Shown here piece by piece: positions 8,261-16,405 of a DNA stretch of 64,000 nt. Position numbers and translations under genes: made by a program. The stretch is taken from contig NZ_VCNM01000001.1 of the NCBI RefSeq assembly GCF_007671725.1, positions 930,001 to 994,000 of the forward strand. Direction: 5' to 3'. The stretch is from Halorubrum depositum (GTDB lineage Archaea; Halobacteriota; Halobacteria; Halobacteriales; Haloferacaceae). Each line of letters begins with the position of its first letter. The first letter of the stretch is position 1. The notes under the pieces were generated by a model, which was given only the letters and a program-made list of their open reading frames with translations, did no database searches and was not told the DNA's origin.

Positions 8261-10461
8261 AGGCTCACCACGTCGAGGACGGCCACGACGTCGCCGTCGC
8301 CGAGGACCGCCGTACCGCTGAGCCCCGGCGTCCCCGACAGCGGGCCGTCGAGCGGTTTCACCACCACTTCCTCCTGATCGAGCACGCCGTCGCAGTGGAG
8401 CGCGACCTGGCGCGTCTCCTCGCGGATCCGCACGAGCATCCCCTCGTCGGCGACGCCGCCGTCGGTCGTCGCAGTCCCGGGATCGCCGCCCGTAGCGTCG
8501 CCGTCCGCGAGGTCGTCGCCGCCGGGACCGCCACCGCCGGGACCGCCGCCCACCCCCGACCCGGCGGCCGCGGCGCCGCTCTCCGCGAGGCGCTCGTTCA
8601 GCCGGATCACGGGGTAGAGGTCGTCCTCGTGGCGGACGATCTCGTCACCGTGGACCTCCTCCACGTCGTCCGCACGGGCGACCTCCGCGATCGACTTGAT
8701 CGGGATGCCGTACTCCGTGCCGCCGACGTCGACGAACATCACCTTCACGATGGCGACGGTGACCGGGAGTCGGAAGCGGACCGTAGTCCCCTCGCCGGGG
8801 TCGCTCTCGACCGCGACGGAGCCGTCGAGGTCGCGGGCGGTGGTCCGGACGACGTCCATCCCGACGCCGCGCCCGGAGACGTCCGTGACCTCCTCCGCGG
8901 TGGAGAAGCCGGGGTGGAAGACGAGGTCGTAGACCTCGTCGTCCGCCATCGCCTCGACCGCCTCGCGGCTCTTGACGCCCTCGTCGACCGCCTTCTCGCG
9001 GAGCTGGTCCGGGTCGAGCCCGCCGCCGTCGTCGGCGACCTCGATGATCACGTGGTCGCGCTCCCGCTCGGCCGTGAGCCGCACGTGCCCGGTCGGGTCC
9101 TTCCCGGCGGCCTCGCGCTCCTCCGGGGGCTCGATCCCGTGGTCGACCGCGTTCCGCAGGACGTGGACGAGCGGGTCGCGCATCTCCGTGAGGATCGTCC
9201 GGTCGAGCTCGACGTCGTCGCCCTCGATCTCGAAGTCGATCCGCTTGTCGAGGTCCCGCGAGACGTCTCGGACGAGCCGCGGGAACGAGTCCGACACCTG
9301 CGAGAACGGGATGAGCCGCATGTCCATCGCGGTGTCCTGCAGGCTGGAGGCGAGCTTGTCGAGCTCGTCTAACGTGTCCGACTCGGCGTCCGCCGCCTCC
9401 AGCTCGCGCCGGAGCTTGATCCGGCTCGTCACCAGCTGCTCGACGAGCCCGTACAGCTCGTCGACCTGGTCGACGTCGACGCGGATCGACTTGATCTCGT
9501 CGCGGTCGGCCTTTCCGGACGCGGAGTCCGGGCGCTCGTCGGCACCGACGTCCCCCGGATCGGTGCCGTCCGCGGAGCCCGCTTCCGGCACCTCGTCCGC
9601 GGAGGGCGCCTCCGGTTCGGCCGGCTCCCACTCGTCGCCGTCGCCGTCGGCGGCATCGGCCGCCCCGTCGACGAGCGCCGTCGCGACCGACTCGACCTGC
9701 GTGAGCGCGTCGAGCCCCTCGGCGACCACGTCGGGATCGGCGCCGGAGACGAACGCGTCGAACCCCTCGTCGTACTCGCCGTCCTCCAGCGCGTCCGGGT
9801 CCGGTACGGTGACGTGGCCGTCGAACTGCCCGTCGAGCGCCTGCAGAACGAGCGCGGCGTCGACCCCGGCCATCGCCGTCTCGCCGACCGTCACGTCGGC
9901 GTACACGACCGGGGCGTCGAGCGCCGCGGCGGCCGCGGGGAGCTTCGGGACGGAGACCTCGGAGGCGTCGTCGCCGTCGGCGGTGTCGCCGTCGGCAGCG
10001 GCGTCGTCTCTCGTCGCGTCGCCTTCCGCACTGCGATCGGCGTCGCCCGCCGAGTCGCCGTCGTCGGCCGAATCGCCGCCGACGGTTCCACGCTCCTCCA
10101 TCTCGCGGAGGCGGCGCTCCAGGTCGGAGGGATCCGTCGACACCTCGCCCGAATCGGCGATCTCCGCGACCATCGCCTCGACGGCGTCGACCCCCTCGAA
10201 GAGGAGGTCCATCAGCTCGGGCGTCACCTCGCGCTCGCCCTGCCGGACCGCGTCCAGGAGGTCCTCGAGGGCGTGTCCGAAGTCGGAGACGCCGTCGTAC
10301 CCCATCGCCGCGGCGTTCCCCTTCAGCGTGTGGGCGACGCGGAACACGTCGTCCATCGCCTCGGCGTCCTCGGGGTCGGCCTCCAGCGCGAGCAGGGCGT
10401 TGTTGAGGTCGGTGATCCCGTCCTCCGCCTCGGCGACGAACGCGGCGCGGTGGGAGTCCAT
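8257..10461 (-). CDS. cheA: Chemotaxis histidine kinase CheA
   Basis: A 734-residue CheA. Domains in order: Hpt (phospho-acceptor His44 in VAHTLKGNAAAMG), a long acidic linker (~125-165), a P2-like response-regulator-binding region (~170-260), a second acidic linker, the dimerisation helices (DELYGLVEQLVTSRIKLRREL region), the HATPase domain (N box RNAVDHGIEPP, G1 DDGGGLD, G2 GRGVGMDVV) and a CheW-like regulatory domain interrupted by a Gly-rich insertion near residues 640-660. The ATG overlaps the TGA of cheB by one base. It phosphorylates CheB and CheY; no cheY gene is seen here. Confidence 0.95.
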   Translation of the reverse strand: MDSHRAAFVAEAEDGITDLNNALLALEADPEDAEAMDDVFRVAHTLKGNAAAMGYDGVSDFGHALEDLLDAVRQGEREVTPELMDLLFEGVDAVEAMVAEIADSGEVSTDPSDLERRLREMEERGTVGGDSADDGDSAGDADRSAEGDATRDDAAADGDTADGDDASEVSVPKLPAAAAALDAPVVYADVTVGETAMAGVDAALVLQALDGQFDGHVTVPDPDALEDGEYDEGFDAFVSGADPDVVAEGLDALTQVESVATALVDGAADAADGDGDEWEPAEPEAPSADEVPEAGSADGTDPGDVGADERPDSASGKADRDEIKSIRVDVDQVDELYGLVEQLVTSRIKLRRELEAADAESDTLDELDKLASSLQDTAMDMRLIPFSQVSDSFPRLVRDVSRDLDKRIDFEIEGDDVELDRTILTEMRDPLVHVLRNAVDHGIEPPEEREAAGKDPTGHVRLTAERERDHVIIEVADDGGGLDPDQLREKAVDEGVKSREAVEAMADDEVYDLVFHPGFSTAEEVTDVSGRGVGMDVVRTTARDLDGSVAVESDPGEGTTVRFRLPVTVAIVKVMFVDVGGTEYGIPIKSIAEVARADDVEEVHGDEIVRHEDDLYPVIRLNERLAESGAAAAGSGVGGGPGGGGPGGDDLADGDATGGDPGTATTDGGVADEGMLVRIREETRQVALHCDGVLDQEEVVVKPLDGPLSGTPGLSGTAVLGDGDVVAVLDVVSL

Positions 10462-11594
10462 CAGGCCGCACCTCCCACGATCGCGCCGGCGACGTCGTCG
10501 AGGTCGTGGATCTCGTCGACACCCCCCGTCTGCACCGCGCGCTTGGGCATCCCGTAGATGACGCAGGTGTCCTCGCTCTGGGCGATCGTGCGGGCGCCGG
10601 CGTCGGCCATCGCGCGGATCCCCTCCGCGGCGTCCGACCCCATCCCGGTCAGCACGACGCCGACGAGCGGGTCGTCGACGACCGCGGCCGCCGAGCGCAT
10701 CGTCACGTCGGCGGCCGGCGTCACCGACTGCGAGTCGTCCTCGTCGAGCTTGACGCGGAGCCGCCCGGCGCGGTAGCCGTCGATCCGCGTGTGGCTCCCG
10801 CCGCGGGCGACGACCGCCTCGCCGGCCCCGATCCGGGCCCCGTCGCTCGCCTCGCGCACGTCGTACGCGGAGGCCTCGTCGAGCCGGTCGGCGAACCGCG
10901 AGGTGAACGCCTCCGGCATGTGCTGGACGACGACGACCCGGCAGTCCGCCATCGGCAGCGCCGACAGCACGCGCTCGACCGCGTTCGGCCCGCCGGTCGA
11001 CGCGCCGATCACGACCGTCAGCGGCGCGTCGAGGTCGACAGCCGTCGCGGTCGGCGAGATGCCCGTGCTCGCGCCGGTCGGGCCCGTCGAACCGGTCGCC
11101 GAGCCGCCCGGTCCGCCGCCGGCGAGGTCGCGCTCGCGCCGGTCGCGCGTCGCCGCGTCGAGGTCGGCGTCCGCGACCGACCTGACCGCCTCGACGAGCC
11201 GGTCCGACTCGCGGGAGACGCCGGTGGACACCTCGCCGCCCGGCTTCGAAAAGAAGTCGACCGCGCCGCGTTCGAGCGCCTCGAAGGTGACCTCCGCGCC
11301 CGCCGCGGTGTGCGCGGACAGCATCAGGACGGGCGTCGGCGTCTCGTCCATCAGCCGCTCGACGGCCTCCAATCCGCCCATCCCCGGCATCTCGACGTCC
11401 ATCGTCACCACGTCCGGACGCGTCTCGGCGACCACCGACAGCGCCTCCGCGCCGTCGCCGGCCTCGCCGACCACCGCCACCCCGGCATCCGTCAGGAGAT
11501 CGGCGATCAGCCCCCGCATGAACGGCGAGTCGTCGACGACAACCACCCGCAAGGAGTCGTCGCGACCGCCCCGCCGATCCGTCGTCCTACTCAT
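10461..11594 (-). CDS. cheB: Chemotaxis response regulator methylesterase CheB
   Basis: A 377-residue CheB that removes methyl groups from receptors. The receiver domain has VVVDDSPFMR and the phospho-acceptor Asp in VVTMDVEMPGMGG. The methylesterase domain has the catalytic Ser in VIGASTGGPN, His in VVVQHMPEAF and Asp in LTGMGSDAAEGI. An upstream in-frame ATG at 11621 exists, but a TTTATG TATA-like box at 11619-11624 (minus) covers it and lies 25-30 bases before 11594, so the second ATG is chosen. This is the first gene of the taxis operon and is divergent from cheW across a shared palindrome at 11644-11661. Confidence 0.94.
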   Translation of the reverse strand: MSRTTDRRGGRDDSLRVVVVDDSPFMRGLIADLLTDAGVAVVGEAGDGAEALSVVAETRPDVVTMDVEMPGMGGLEAVERLMDETPTPVLMLSAHTAAGAEVTFEALERGAVDFFSKPGGEVSTGVSRESDRLVEAVRSVADADLDAATRDRRERDLAGGGPGGSATGSTGPTGASTGISPTATAVDLDAPLTVVIGASTGGPNAVERVLSALPMADCRVVVVQHMPEAFTSRFADRLDEASAYDVREASDGARIGAGEAVVARGGSHTRIDGYRAGRLRVKLDEDDSQSVTPAADVTMRSAAAVVDDPLVGVVLTGMGSDAAEGIRAMADAGARTIAQSEDTCVIYGMPKRAVQTGGVDEIHDLDDVAGAIVGGAA

Positions 11595-11643
11595 GTGCGG
11601 AAGCGGAGCCAGAATCGGCATAAACCCACGGACCCAGTAATCA

Positions 11644-11661
11644 CCCCTGATAATTCAGGGG
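11644..11661. promoter_or_regulatory. Palindrome between divergent cheB and cheW promoters
   Basis: A perfect inverted repeat, CCCCTGA-TAAT-TCAGGGG (7-base arms, 4-base centre), lies midway between the divergent cheB and cheW genes. It is about 20 bases upstream of the cheB TATA-like box (11619-11624) and 6 bases upstream of the cheW box (GGTTATTGG near 11667). Its left half, TCACCCCTGA, recurs at the same distance from the ATG in front of the gene at 12285. A regulator-binding site controlling both directions is inferred. Confidence 0.5.
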
Positions 11662-11696
11662 ACACGGTTATTGGTCGCTTCGCCGCAGGTCCGCCC

Positions 11697-12176
11697 ATGG
11701 CAGCCACCGAGACGGAGGCCGAACCCACGAAGGTGTTGGAGTTCGGGCTGGGCGACGGGACGTACTGTCTGGACATCGGCGTCATCGACGAGATCGTCGA
11801 CGCCGGCGAGCTGACGCGCATCCCCAACTCGCCGGACCACGTCGAGGGCGTGATGGACCTCCGCGGGCGGACGACGACGATCGTCGACCCGAAGACGCTG
11901 TTCGACATCGAGGCAGAGGGCCCCCGCGAGCGCATCGTCGTGTTCGACGACGACGAGATCGACGAGGGCGGCACCGTCGGCTGGATGGTCGACGAGGTGT
12001 TCCAGGTCCGCGACGTCGCTCCCGGCGACGTCGACCGGGGGACGACCGTGGACGACGAGGGGATCCGCGGGATCGTCAAGTCGGACGACCGCTTCGTCGT
12101 GTGGGTCTCGCCGGACGTGGAGGAGATCACCGATATCGACGCCGCCGACGTCGTCTCCGAGGAGTCCGAGCCGTAG
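11697..12176 (+). CDS. cheW: Chemotaxis coupling protein CheW
   Basis: A 159-residue CheW that bridges transducers and CheA. After a short acidic lead it follows the family throughout: VLEFGLGDGTYCLDIGVIDEIVD, the RIPNSPDHVEGVMDLRGRTTTIVD core and the GIVKSDDRFVVW strand near the end. The start is the ATG at 11697, which lies 30 bases after a GGTTATTGG TATA-like box; the longer upstream open frame is antisense to cheB and is not credible. It is transcribed away from the cheB-cheF operon. Confidence 0.93.
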   Translation: MAATETEAEPTKVLEFGLGDGTYCLDIGVIDEIVDAGELTRIPNSPDHVEGVMDLRGRTTTIVDPKTLFDIEAEGPRERIVVFDDDEIDEGGTVGWMVDEVFQVRDVAPGDVDRGTTVDDEGIRGIVKSDDRFVVWVSPDVEEITDIDAADVVSEESEP

Positions 12177-12229
12177 CGAGGGCCTGAGCGGGCGGCCGAA
12201 AAGCGGCGGCGACGCGCCCGCGACCGTTC

Positions 12230-12242
12230 TCACCCCTGAGAA
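12230..12242 (+). promoter_or_regulatory. Shared taxis promoter element upstream of the RAD55-like gene
   Basis: The bases TCACCCCTGAGAA lie 55 to 43 bases before the ATG at 12285. The cheW gene has TCACCCCTGATAA 56 to 44 bases before its ATG. In both cases a TATA-like box (CTTATG at 12257-12262 here) lies ~26 bases further downstream. Here the right arm is imperfect (ACGGG instead of TCAGGGG). Confidence 0.4.
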
Positions 12243-12284
12243 ACGGGAGCCAACCCTTATGCGCCGACCGACGAGTGGCTTCGT

Positions 12285-12980
12285 ATGCGCGCCACAAGCG
12301 GCGTTCCCGGGTTCGACGACCTCGTCGACGGCGGCTTCCCGGAGAATCGCTTATACGTTGTCAGCGGCCCTCCCGGCAGCGGGAAAACGACGTTCTGCTC
12401 GCAGTTCGCCGCGCAGGGGGCCCGCAACGGCGAGGACGTGCTGTACATCAGCATGCACGAGACCAAGGAGGGGATTCGCCGCGACATGAGCGGGTACGAG
12501 TTCGGGTTCGACCGCGCGCTCGACACGGACCGAGTCACCTTCCTCGACTCCTTCTCCTCGGACGGCCGCCGGTTCTTCGGGCTCCCCGGCGAGCGCCGGG
12601 ACCACTCCGGCGTGACGAACCGGCTCACCGGCTTCATCAACTCCCGCGACATCGACCGCGTCGTCTTCGACTCCACCATGCTGTTGCGGTTCCTCCTCGA
12701 CGACGACGAGGACACGATGATCCAGCTGCTCTCCTCGCTGAAGCGGACGGACGCGACGACGCTGCTCATCTCCGAGATGACCGACCCGAGCGCCTACTCG
12801 GAGGAGCACTACCTCGCGCACGGCGTCGTCTTCATGCACAACTACCTCGAAGACGACGGAATGCAGCGCGGGGTCCAGGTGCTGAAGATGCGCGGGACCG
12901 ACGTGGACACCGACATCCAGGGCGTCGAGTTCACGGACGGCGGGCTCCGCGTCGGCGCCGCCGCGACGGTGACCCACTGA
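12285..12980 (+). CDS. RAD55/KaiC-type RecA-superfamily ATPase
   Basis: A 231-residue single-domain ATPase of the archaeal RAD55/KaiC-like group. The N-terminus TSGVPGFDDLVDGGFPENR is the usual KaiC-type lead, followed by Walker A SGPPGSGKTT (residues 27-36), a YISMHETKEGIRRDM segment and a Walker B-like VVFDSTML strand. It lacks the second RecA domain of KaiC. It starts 109 bases after cheW, shares that gene's promoter element, and its stop overlaps the next ATG, so it may belong to the taxis regulon. Haloarchaeal genomes often carry such ATPases without known function; a signalling role is inferred only from position. Confidence 0.8.
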   Translation: MRATSGVPGFDDLVDGGFPENRLYVVSGPPGSGKTTFCSQFAAQGARNGEDVLYISMHETKEGIRRDMSGYEFGFDRALDTDRVTFLDSFSSDGRRFFGLPGERRDHSGVTNRLTGFINSRDIDRVVFDSTMLLRFLLDDDEDTMIQLLSSLKRTDATTLLISEMTDPSAYSEEHYLAHGVVFMHNYLEDDGMQRGVQVLKMRGTDVDTDIQGVEFTDGGLRVGAAATVTH

Positions 12981-13366
12981 TGTACGACCGGACCTTCGGC
13001 ACGGAGTGGGACGAGCTCACCCGCGAGGAGGCGGTCCGGCGGGCGTTCGCCCTCGGCGTCGCCGAGGGCGTCGGGAACAGGCGACCGGCCGAGCTCGACC
13101 GCGTGATGGAGGCGTTCCCGAGCGCGTACGACCGGAGCCTCGTCGAGCTGGCGTACGACGAGGGGCGGACCAAGGCGCTCGTCGCCGCGGACGACGCGGA
13201 CGACCCGAAGGAGGTCTGGGACGCGCTCGTCGACGGCGCCGGGACGCCCCGCGAGCAGCCCGTGCGGGCCGCGCTCCCCGGAGCGATAACGGATCTGACA
13301 CTGACGGAACCCCCTCGAGAGGGCCCCCCGTCGTCACTTAATTTCCCCTCGATGCTGCGGAAGTGA
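12980..13366 (+). CDS. Small acidic protein coupled to the RAD55-like ATPase
   Basis: A 128-residue protein that I do not recognise. The ATG overlaps the TGA of the ATPase gene (ATGATG-type junction at 12978-12982), so the two are translationally coupled. Residues 1-95 look helical and acidic (WDELTREEAVRRAFALG, LVELAYDEGRTKAL), without membrane segments or cysteines, and the last ~30 residues appear disordered. Its position between two RecA-type ATPases suggests a partner or substrate protein. Nothing in the sequence gives an activity. Confidence 0.7.
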   Translation: MYDRTFGTEWDELTREEAVRRAFALGVAEGVGNRRPAELDRVMEAFPSAYDRSLVELAYDEGRTKALVAADDADDPKEVWDALVDGAGTPREQPVRAALPGAITDLTLTEPPREGPPSSLNFPSMLRK

Positions 13367-13367
13367 T

Positions 13368-13379
13368 CCCTCGGAAGGG
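13368..13379 (+). promoter_or_regulatory. Small inverted repeat adjoining the 13410 TATA box
   Basis: CCCTCGGAAGGG (4-base arms CCCT/AGGG) lies directly before the GTTTTACG TATA-like box at 13379-13386, which is 30 bases from the ATG at 13410. Its location and CCCT...AGGG arms resemble the cheW palindrome in a degenerate form. It may be chance in GC-rich DNA. Confidence 0.25.
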
Positions 13380-13409
13380 TTTTACGCGATACCCCCTCAA
13401 TCCAGACAC

Positions 13410-14018
13410 ATGACCGTGCTTCCCGACGCTGTCCGCGGCGCCGACAGCGTGCTCGTCAGCGGCCCCCCGATGAGCGGGAAGTACGACCTGTTCAACCGGC
13501 TGCTCGCCGAGTGGACCGACGAGCCGGTCGTCATCTCGACCGGCCGCACCGCGGAGAAGGTGCGCGACGACTACGAGACGATCACGGGGCGGGACGGCGC
13601 CGACGTGACCGTCATCGACTGCGTCACCCACGAGCAGGGCGACAAGCGCGAGGACACGCCGACGACCAAGTACGTCGGCAGCGCCGGGAACCTCACCGAC
13701 ATCGGGATCAAGTTCACAGACGTCGTCGAGTCGTCGGCCGGCCGCGACCGCGCGGTCGGCGTCTACTCGCTCTCCCAGCTGCTGATGTACTGGGACCCCG
13801 AGCGGATCTACCGGTTCACCCGCGTCATGACCTCCCAGACCTCGGGCGAGGGGTGGCCGTTCGTCGGCGTCGTCGGGTCGACGGCGCACGACGAGCAGGT
13901 GGTCCACACGCTCCACGAGCCGTTCGAGGTCGTCGTCGAGACGCGCGTCGAGGGCGACGACCGCGAGTTCCGCGTCCGCGGGCGGGTCGGCGGTCCCTCC
14001 GACTGGACCGGGTTCTAG
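13410..14018 (+). CDS. HTR-like RecA-fold protein with altered Walker A
   Basis: A 202-residue protein of the haloarchaeal HTR-like (degenerate RecA/KaiC) family. A P-loop-like SGPPMSGKYDLFNRLL occurs at residues 17-32: the lysine is kept, but the usual Thr/Ser after it is Tyr. Later segments VVISTGRTAEKVRDDY, GIKFTDVVESS and GVYSLSQLLMYWDPERIYRFTRV follow the RecA core, ending at a conserved DWTGF tail. Relatives are often found beside taxis or sensor genes, and this one closes the cheW-RAD55-small protein stretch. With the altered P-loop, nucleotide binding without strong hydrolysis is plausible but unproven. Confidence 0.75.
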   Translation: MTVLPDAVRGADSVLVSGPPMSGKYDLFNRLLAEWTDEPVVISTGRTAEKVRDDYETITGRDGADVTVIDCVTHEQGDKREDTPTTKYVGSAGNLTDIGIKFTDVVESSAGRDRAVGVYSLSQLLMYWDPERIYRFTRVMTSQTSGEGWPFVGVVGSTAHDEQVVHTLHEPFEVVVETRVEGDDREFRVRGRVGGPSDWTGF

Positions 14019-14100
14019 CCGGAGGCGACGGCGCCCGGGCGACCGGACGGACGCGACGACGGCAGCCCGACCGAACCGACGCGACGACGCGGACGCTCTC

Positions 14101-14703
14101 CTACCCGATCAGCTCGAACTGCGCCCCGAGCGGCGGCGCGTCGACGATCCCCCAGTAGACGAACCGGTACGTTCCGGGACCGAGCGGCGGGCAGACGGCC
14201 AGATCGAGGTCGGGAACCGCCGAGGCGATCGCCTCCTCGTCGAGGTCGATCGACCAGCTGTACGCCCCGGTCGAGCCGAACGTCTCCTCGGAGCGGGGGA
14301 GTTCGACGGCCTCACCGGTCGTCGAACCGCGGACGTCGAGCCAGCCCGACGCGGTCTCCCGTTGGATCGAGTAGGCGTGTTTCCCGAGCGCGGTCGCGGG
14401 CTCGTCCCCCGTGTTCCGCAGCACCAACCGGAGCGACTGGCCGTACGTCTCCGAGTTCCCCTCGGCAGAGAGCTCGACCGTCGTCTCGCCCGCCTCGACG
14501 AGCGTCCCCTCGACCGCGCCCTCGAACGGCTGCGCGAGCCGGACGAACTCGTCGTCTTCGCAGGTCAGCGTCTCCGGGGTCCCCGCCGGCCCCTGCGGCC
14601 CGTCACCGGCGGCGAAATCGAGGCAGCCGGCGACGCCGGCCGCCCCCGCGGCGGCCAGCGTCCCCGCGGTCCGCGCCAACAGGTCGCGTCGCGTGCGCTC
14701 CAT
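14101..14703 (-). CDS. Tat-exported lipoprotein, paralogue of the one at 380
   Basis: A 200-residue lipoprotein. The signal peptide MERTRRDLLARTAGT carries twin arginines and leads to a lipobox VAGC (Cys ~27). The mature part is a single beta-type domain: LRLVLRNTGDEPATALGK, SWSIDLDEEA and a C-terminal CPPLGPGTYRFVYWG motif that matches CPDLVPGRYRFVFFG in the 380-1549 protein. Thus this gene is essentially the C-terminal domain of that lipoprotein with its own export signal. It faces away from glmM. Function is unknown; binding of a ligand at the cell surface would be a guess. Confidence 0.75.
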   Translation of the reverse strand: MERTRRDLLARTAGTLAAAGAAGVAGCLDFAAGDGPQGPAGTPETLTCEDDEFVRLAQPFEGAVEGTLVEAGETTVELSAEGNSETYGQSLRLVLRNTGDEPATALGKHAYSIQRETASGWLDVRGSTTGEAVELPRSEETFGSTGAYSWSIDLDEEAIASAVPDLDLAVCPPLGPGTYRFVYWGIVDAPPLGAQFELIG

Positions 14704-14844
14704 ACGAACCGTAGGGGCGGGACCGGTTTCAAGGGCACGCGTTCGGGCGGCCGACGCCGACCGACTCTCCCCCGGACCGGCCGTACCGGCTCGGCGCGTC
14801 CGGGGTTCGGAACCGCTTTCCCGTCGGCCGGCGCATGACCGCCC

Positions 14845-16206
14845 ATGGAGCTGTTCGGATCCAGCGGCATCCGCGGGGTCGCGCTGCGGTACCTCACGCC
14901 GGAGCTCGTCCTCGACATCGCGAAGGCGGCCGGATCGGTGTGGGACGCCGACCGGGTCGCCGTCGCCCGCGACACCCGCACCACCGGCGAGCTGTTCGCC
15001 AACGCCGCCGCGAGCGGACTGGCCGCGGTCGGCTGCGACGTCGACCGGCTCGGCGTCGTGCCGACGCCCGCGGTCGGCAGCTACTGCGAGTCGGCCGGGA
15101 TCCCGGCGGTGCTCGTCACGGCCTCGCACAACCCGCCGGAGTTCAACGGGATCAAGCTCGTCGGCGACGATGGCGTCGAGCTCTCGGTCGACGTGCTCGA
15201 ACGGGTCGAGCGCCGCGTCCTCGACGACGAGTACGATCTCGCCGACTGGCGGGACGCCGGCGCGACGACCGCCGTCGAGGGCGCGGTCGACGACTACGTC
15301 GACCAGCTGCTCGACGCGGTCGACCGCGAGGCGATCGCCGACGCCGGCCTGACGGTCGCGGTCGATCCCGGCCACGGGGCGGCGTCGGTGTCGTCGCCGC
15401 GGATCTACCGCGAGCTGGGGTGTGAGGTGCTGACGGTGAACGCGACGCCGGACGGCCACTTCCCCGGCCGCGACTCGGAGCCGGTCCCGGAGAACCTGGA
15501 GGCGCTCTCCCGGCTCGTCGCGACCTCCGACGCCGACGTGGGGATCGCCCACGACGGCGACGCGGACCGCGCCGTCTTCGTCGACGAGGACGGCGGCTTC
15601 GTCGACGGCGACACCTCCTTCGCGGCGCTGGCCGACGCCTGTCTGGACCCCGGCGACACCGTCGTCAGCGCCGTCAACGTCTCCCAGCGGCTCGTCGACG
15701 TCTGCGACGCGAACGACGCCGACCTGGAGCTGACGCCCATCGGCGCGACGAACATCATCACTCGGACGCGCGAGCTCCGCGAGGAGGGGCGGTACGTCCC
15801 CGTCGCCGGGGAGGGGAACGGCGGGCTGTTCTTTCCGCCGTACCGGCTCTCGCGGGACGGCGCGTACATCGGCGCCCGCTTCCTCGAACTGCTCGCGGAC
15901 GCGGGCGACCCCGCCAGCGAGGTCGTCGCCCCCTACGCCGACTACCGCTTCGTGCGCCGGAACGTGGAGTACGCCGACGCCGACGAGCGCGACGAGATGC
16001 TCTCCGCGGCGCGGGCGTACGTCGAGACCGCCGACGCGAAGCCGAACACCACGGACGGCTACCGCCTCGACTACGGCGACGCGTGGGTGCTCGTGCGCCC
16101 CTCCGGGACGGAGCCGAAGATCCGCGTCTACGCCGAGTCCGCCGACGCGGACCGCGCCGAGCAGCTCGCGGCCGACATGCTGGTGGCCGTCGAGAGCGGG
16201 CGGTAG
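14845..16206 (+). CDS. glmM: Phosphoglucosamine mutase / phosphohexomutase
   Basis: A 453-residue alpha-D-phosphohexomutase. All four family signatures are present: the phosphoserine loop TASHNPPEFNG (Ser94), the metal-binding loop HDGDADRAVF, the sugar-binding GEGNGGLFF loop and the phosphate-binding RPSGTEPKIRVYAE near the C-terminus. The family interconverts glucosamine 6- and 1-phosphate or other hexose phosphates, feeding UDP-GlcNAc and glycan synthesis. Archaeal members labelled glmM cannot be separated from phosphomannomutase by motif alone, and there is no neighbouring sugar gene to decide. The ATG follows a short leader and the gene is divergent from the lipoprotein. Confidence 0.85.
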   Translation: MELFGSSGIRGVALRYLTPELVLDIAKAAGSVWDADRVAVARDTRTTGELFANAAASGLAAVGCDVDRLGVVPTPAVGSYCESAGIPAVLVTASHNPPEFNGIKLVGDDGVELSVDVLERVERRVLDDEYDLADWRDAGATTAVEGAVDDYVDQLLDAVDREAIADAGLTVAVDPGHGAASVSSPRIYRELGCEVLTVNATPDGHFPGRDSEPVPENLEALSRLVATSDADVGIAHDGDADRAVFVDEDGGFVDGDTSFAALADACLDPGDTVVSAVNVSQRLVDVCDANDADLELTPIGATNIITRTRELREEGRYVPVAGEGNGGLFFPPYRLSRDGAYIGARFLELLADAGDPASEVVAPYADYRFVRRNVEYADADERDEMLSAARAYVETADAKPNTTDGYRLDYGDAWVLVRPSGTEPKIRVYAESADADRAEQLAADMLVAVESGR

Positions 16207-16355
16207 TCGGCGACGGGGGCGCCACGCCGGAAGCACGATGAGCGACGCATCAGGAGCCCGGGAAGCGATGCGTAAGGAGTCCGAGGAGCGATGCGACCGA
16301 AATCCGGTGAGCGGTGCGACGACTGATAACCTAGATATTCGACATGACAGAAATA

Positions 16356-16383
16356 CGGTAGCTACCGGTAGTAATATATTAAC
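16356..16383 (+). promoter_or_regulatory. 12-base palindrome and TATA box before the 16406 gene
   Basis: A perfect palindrome CGGTAGCTACCG at 16356-16367 is followed by an AT-rich box TAATATATTAA (~16372-16382), which is 24-34 bases before the ATG at 16406. The palindrome directly precedes the TATA box, where an activator or repressor would be expected. The surrounding ~80 bases are far richer in A/T than the flanking genes. Confidence 0.5.
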
Positions 16384-16405
16384 TCGTCCTGTAGTAATAA
16401 TCGAC

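Noticed and set aside
10461-11621. CheB starting at 11621
   Set aside because: That ATG is part of the TTTATG promoter box, and the next ATG at 11594 is at the right distance for a leaderless transcript.
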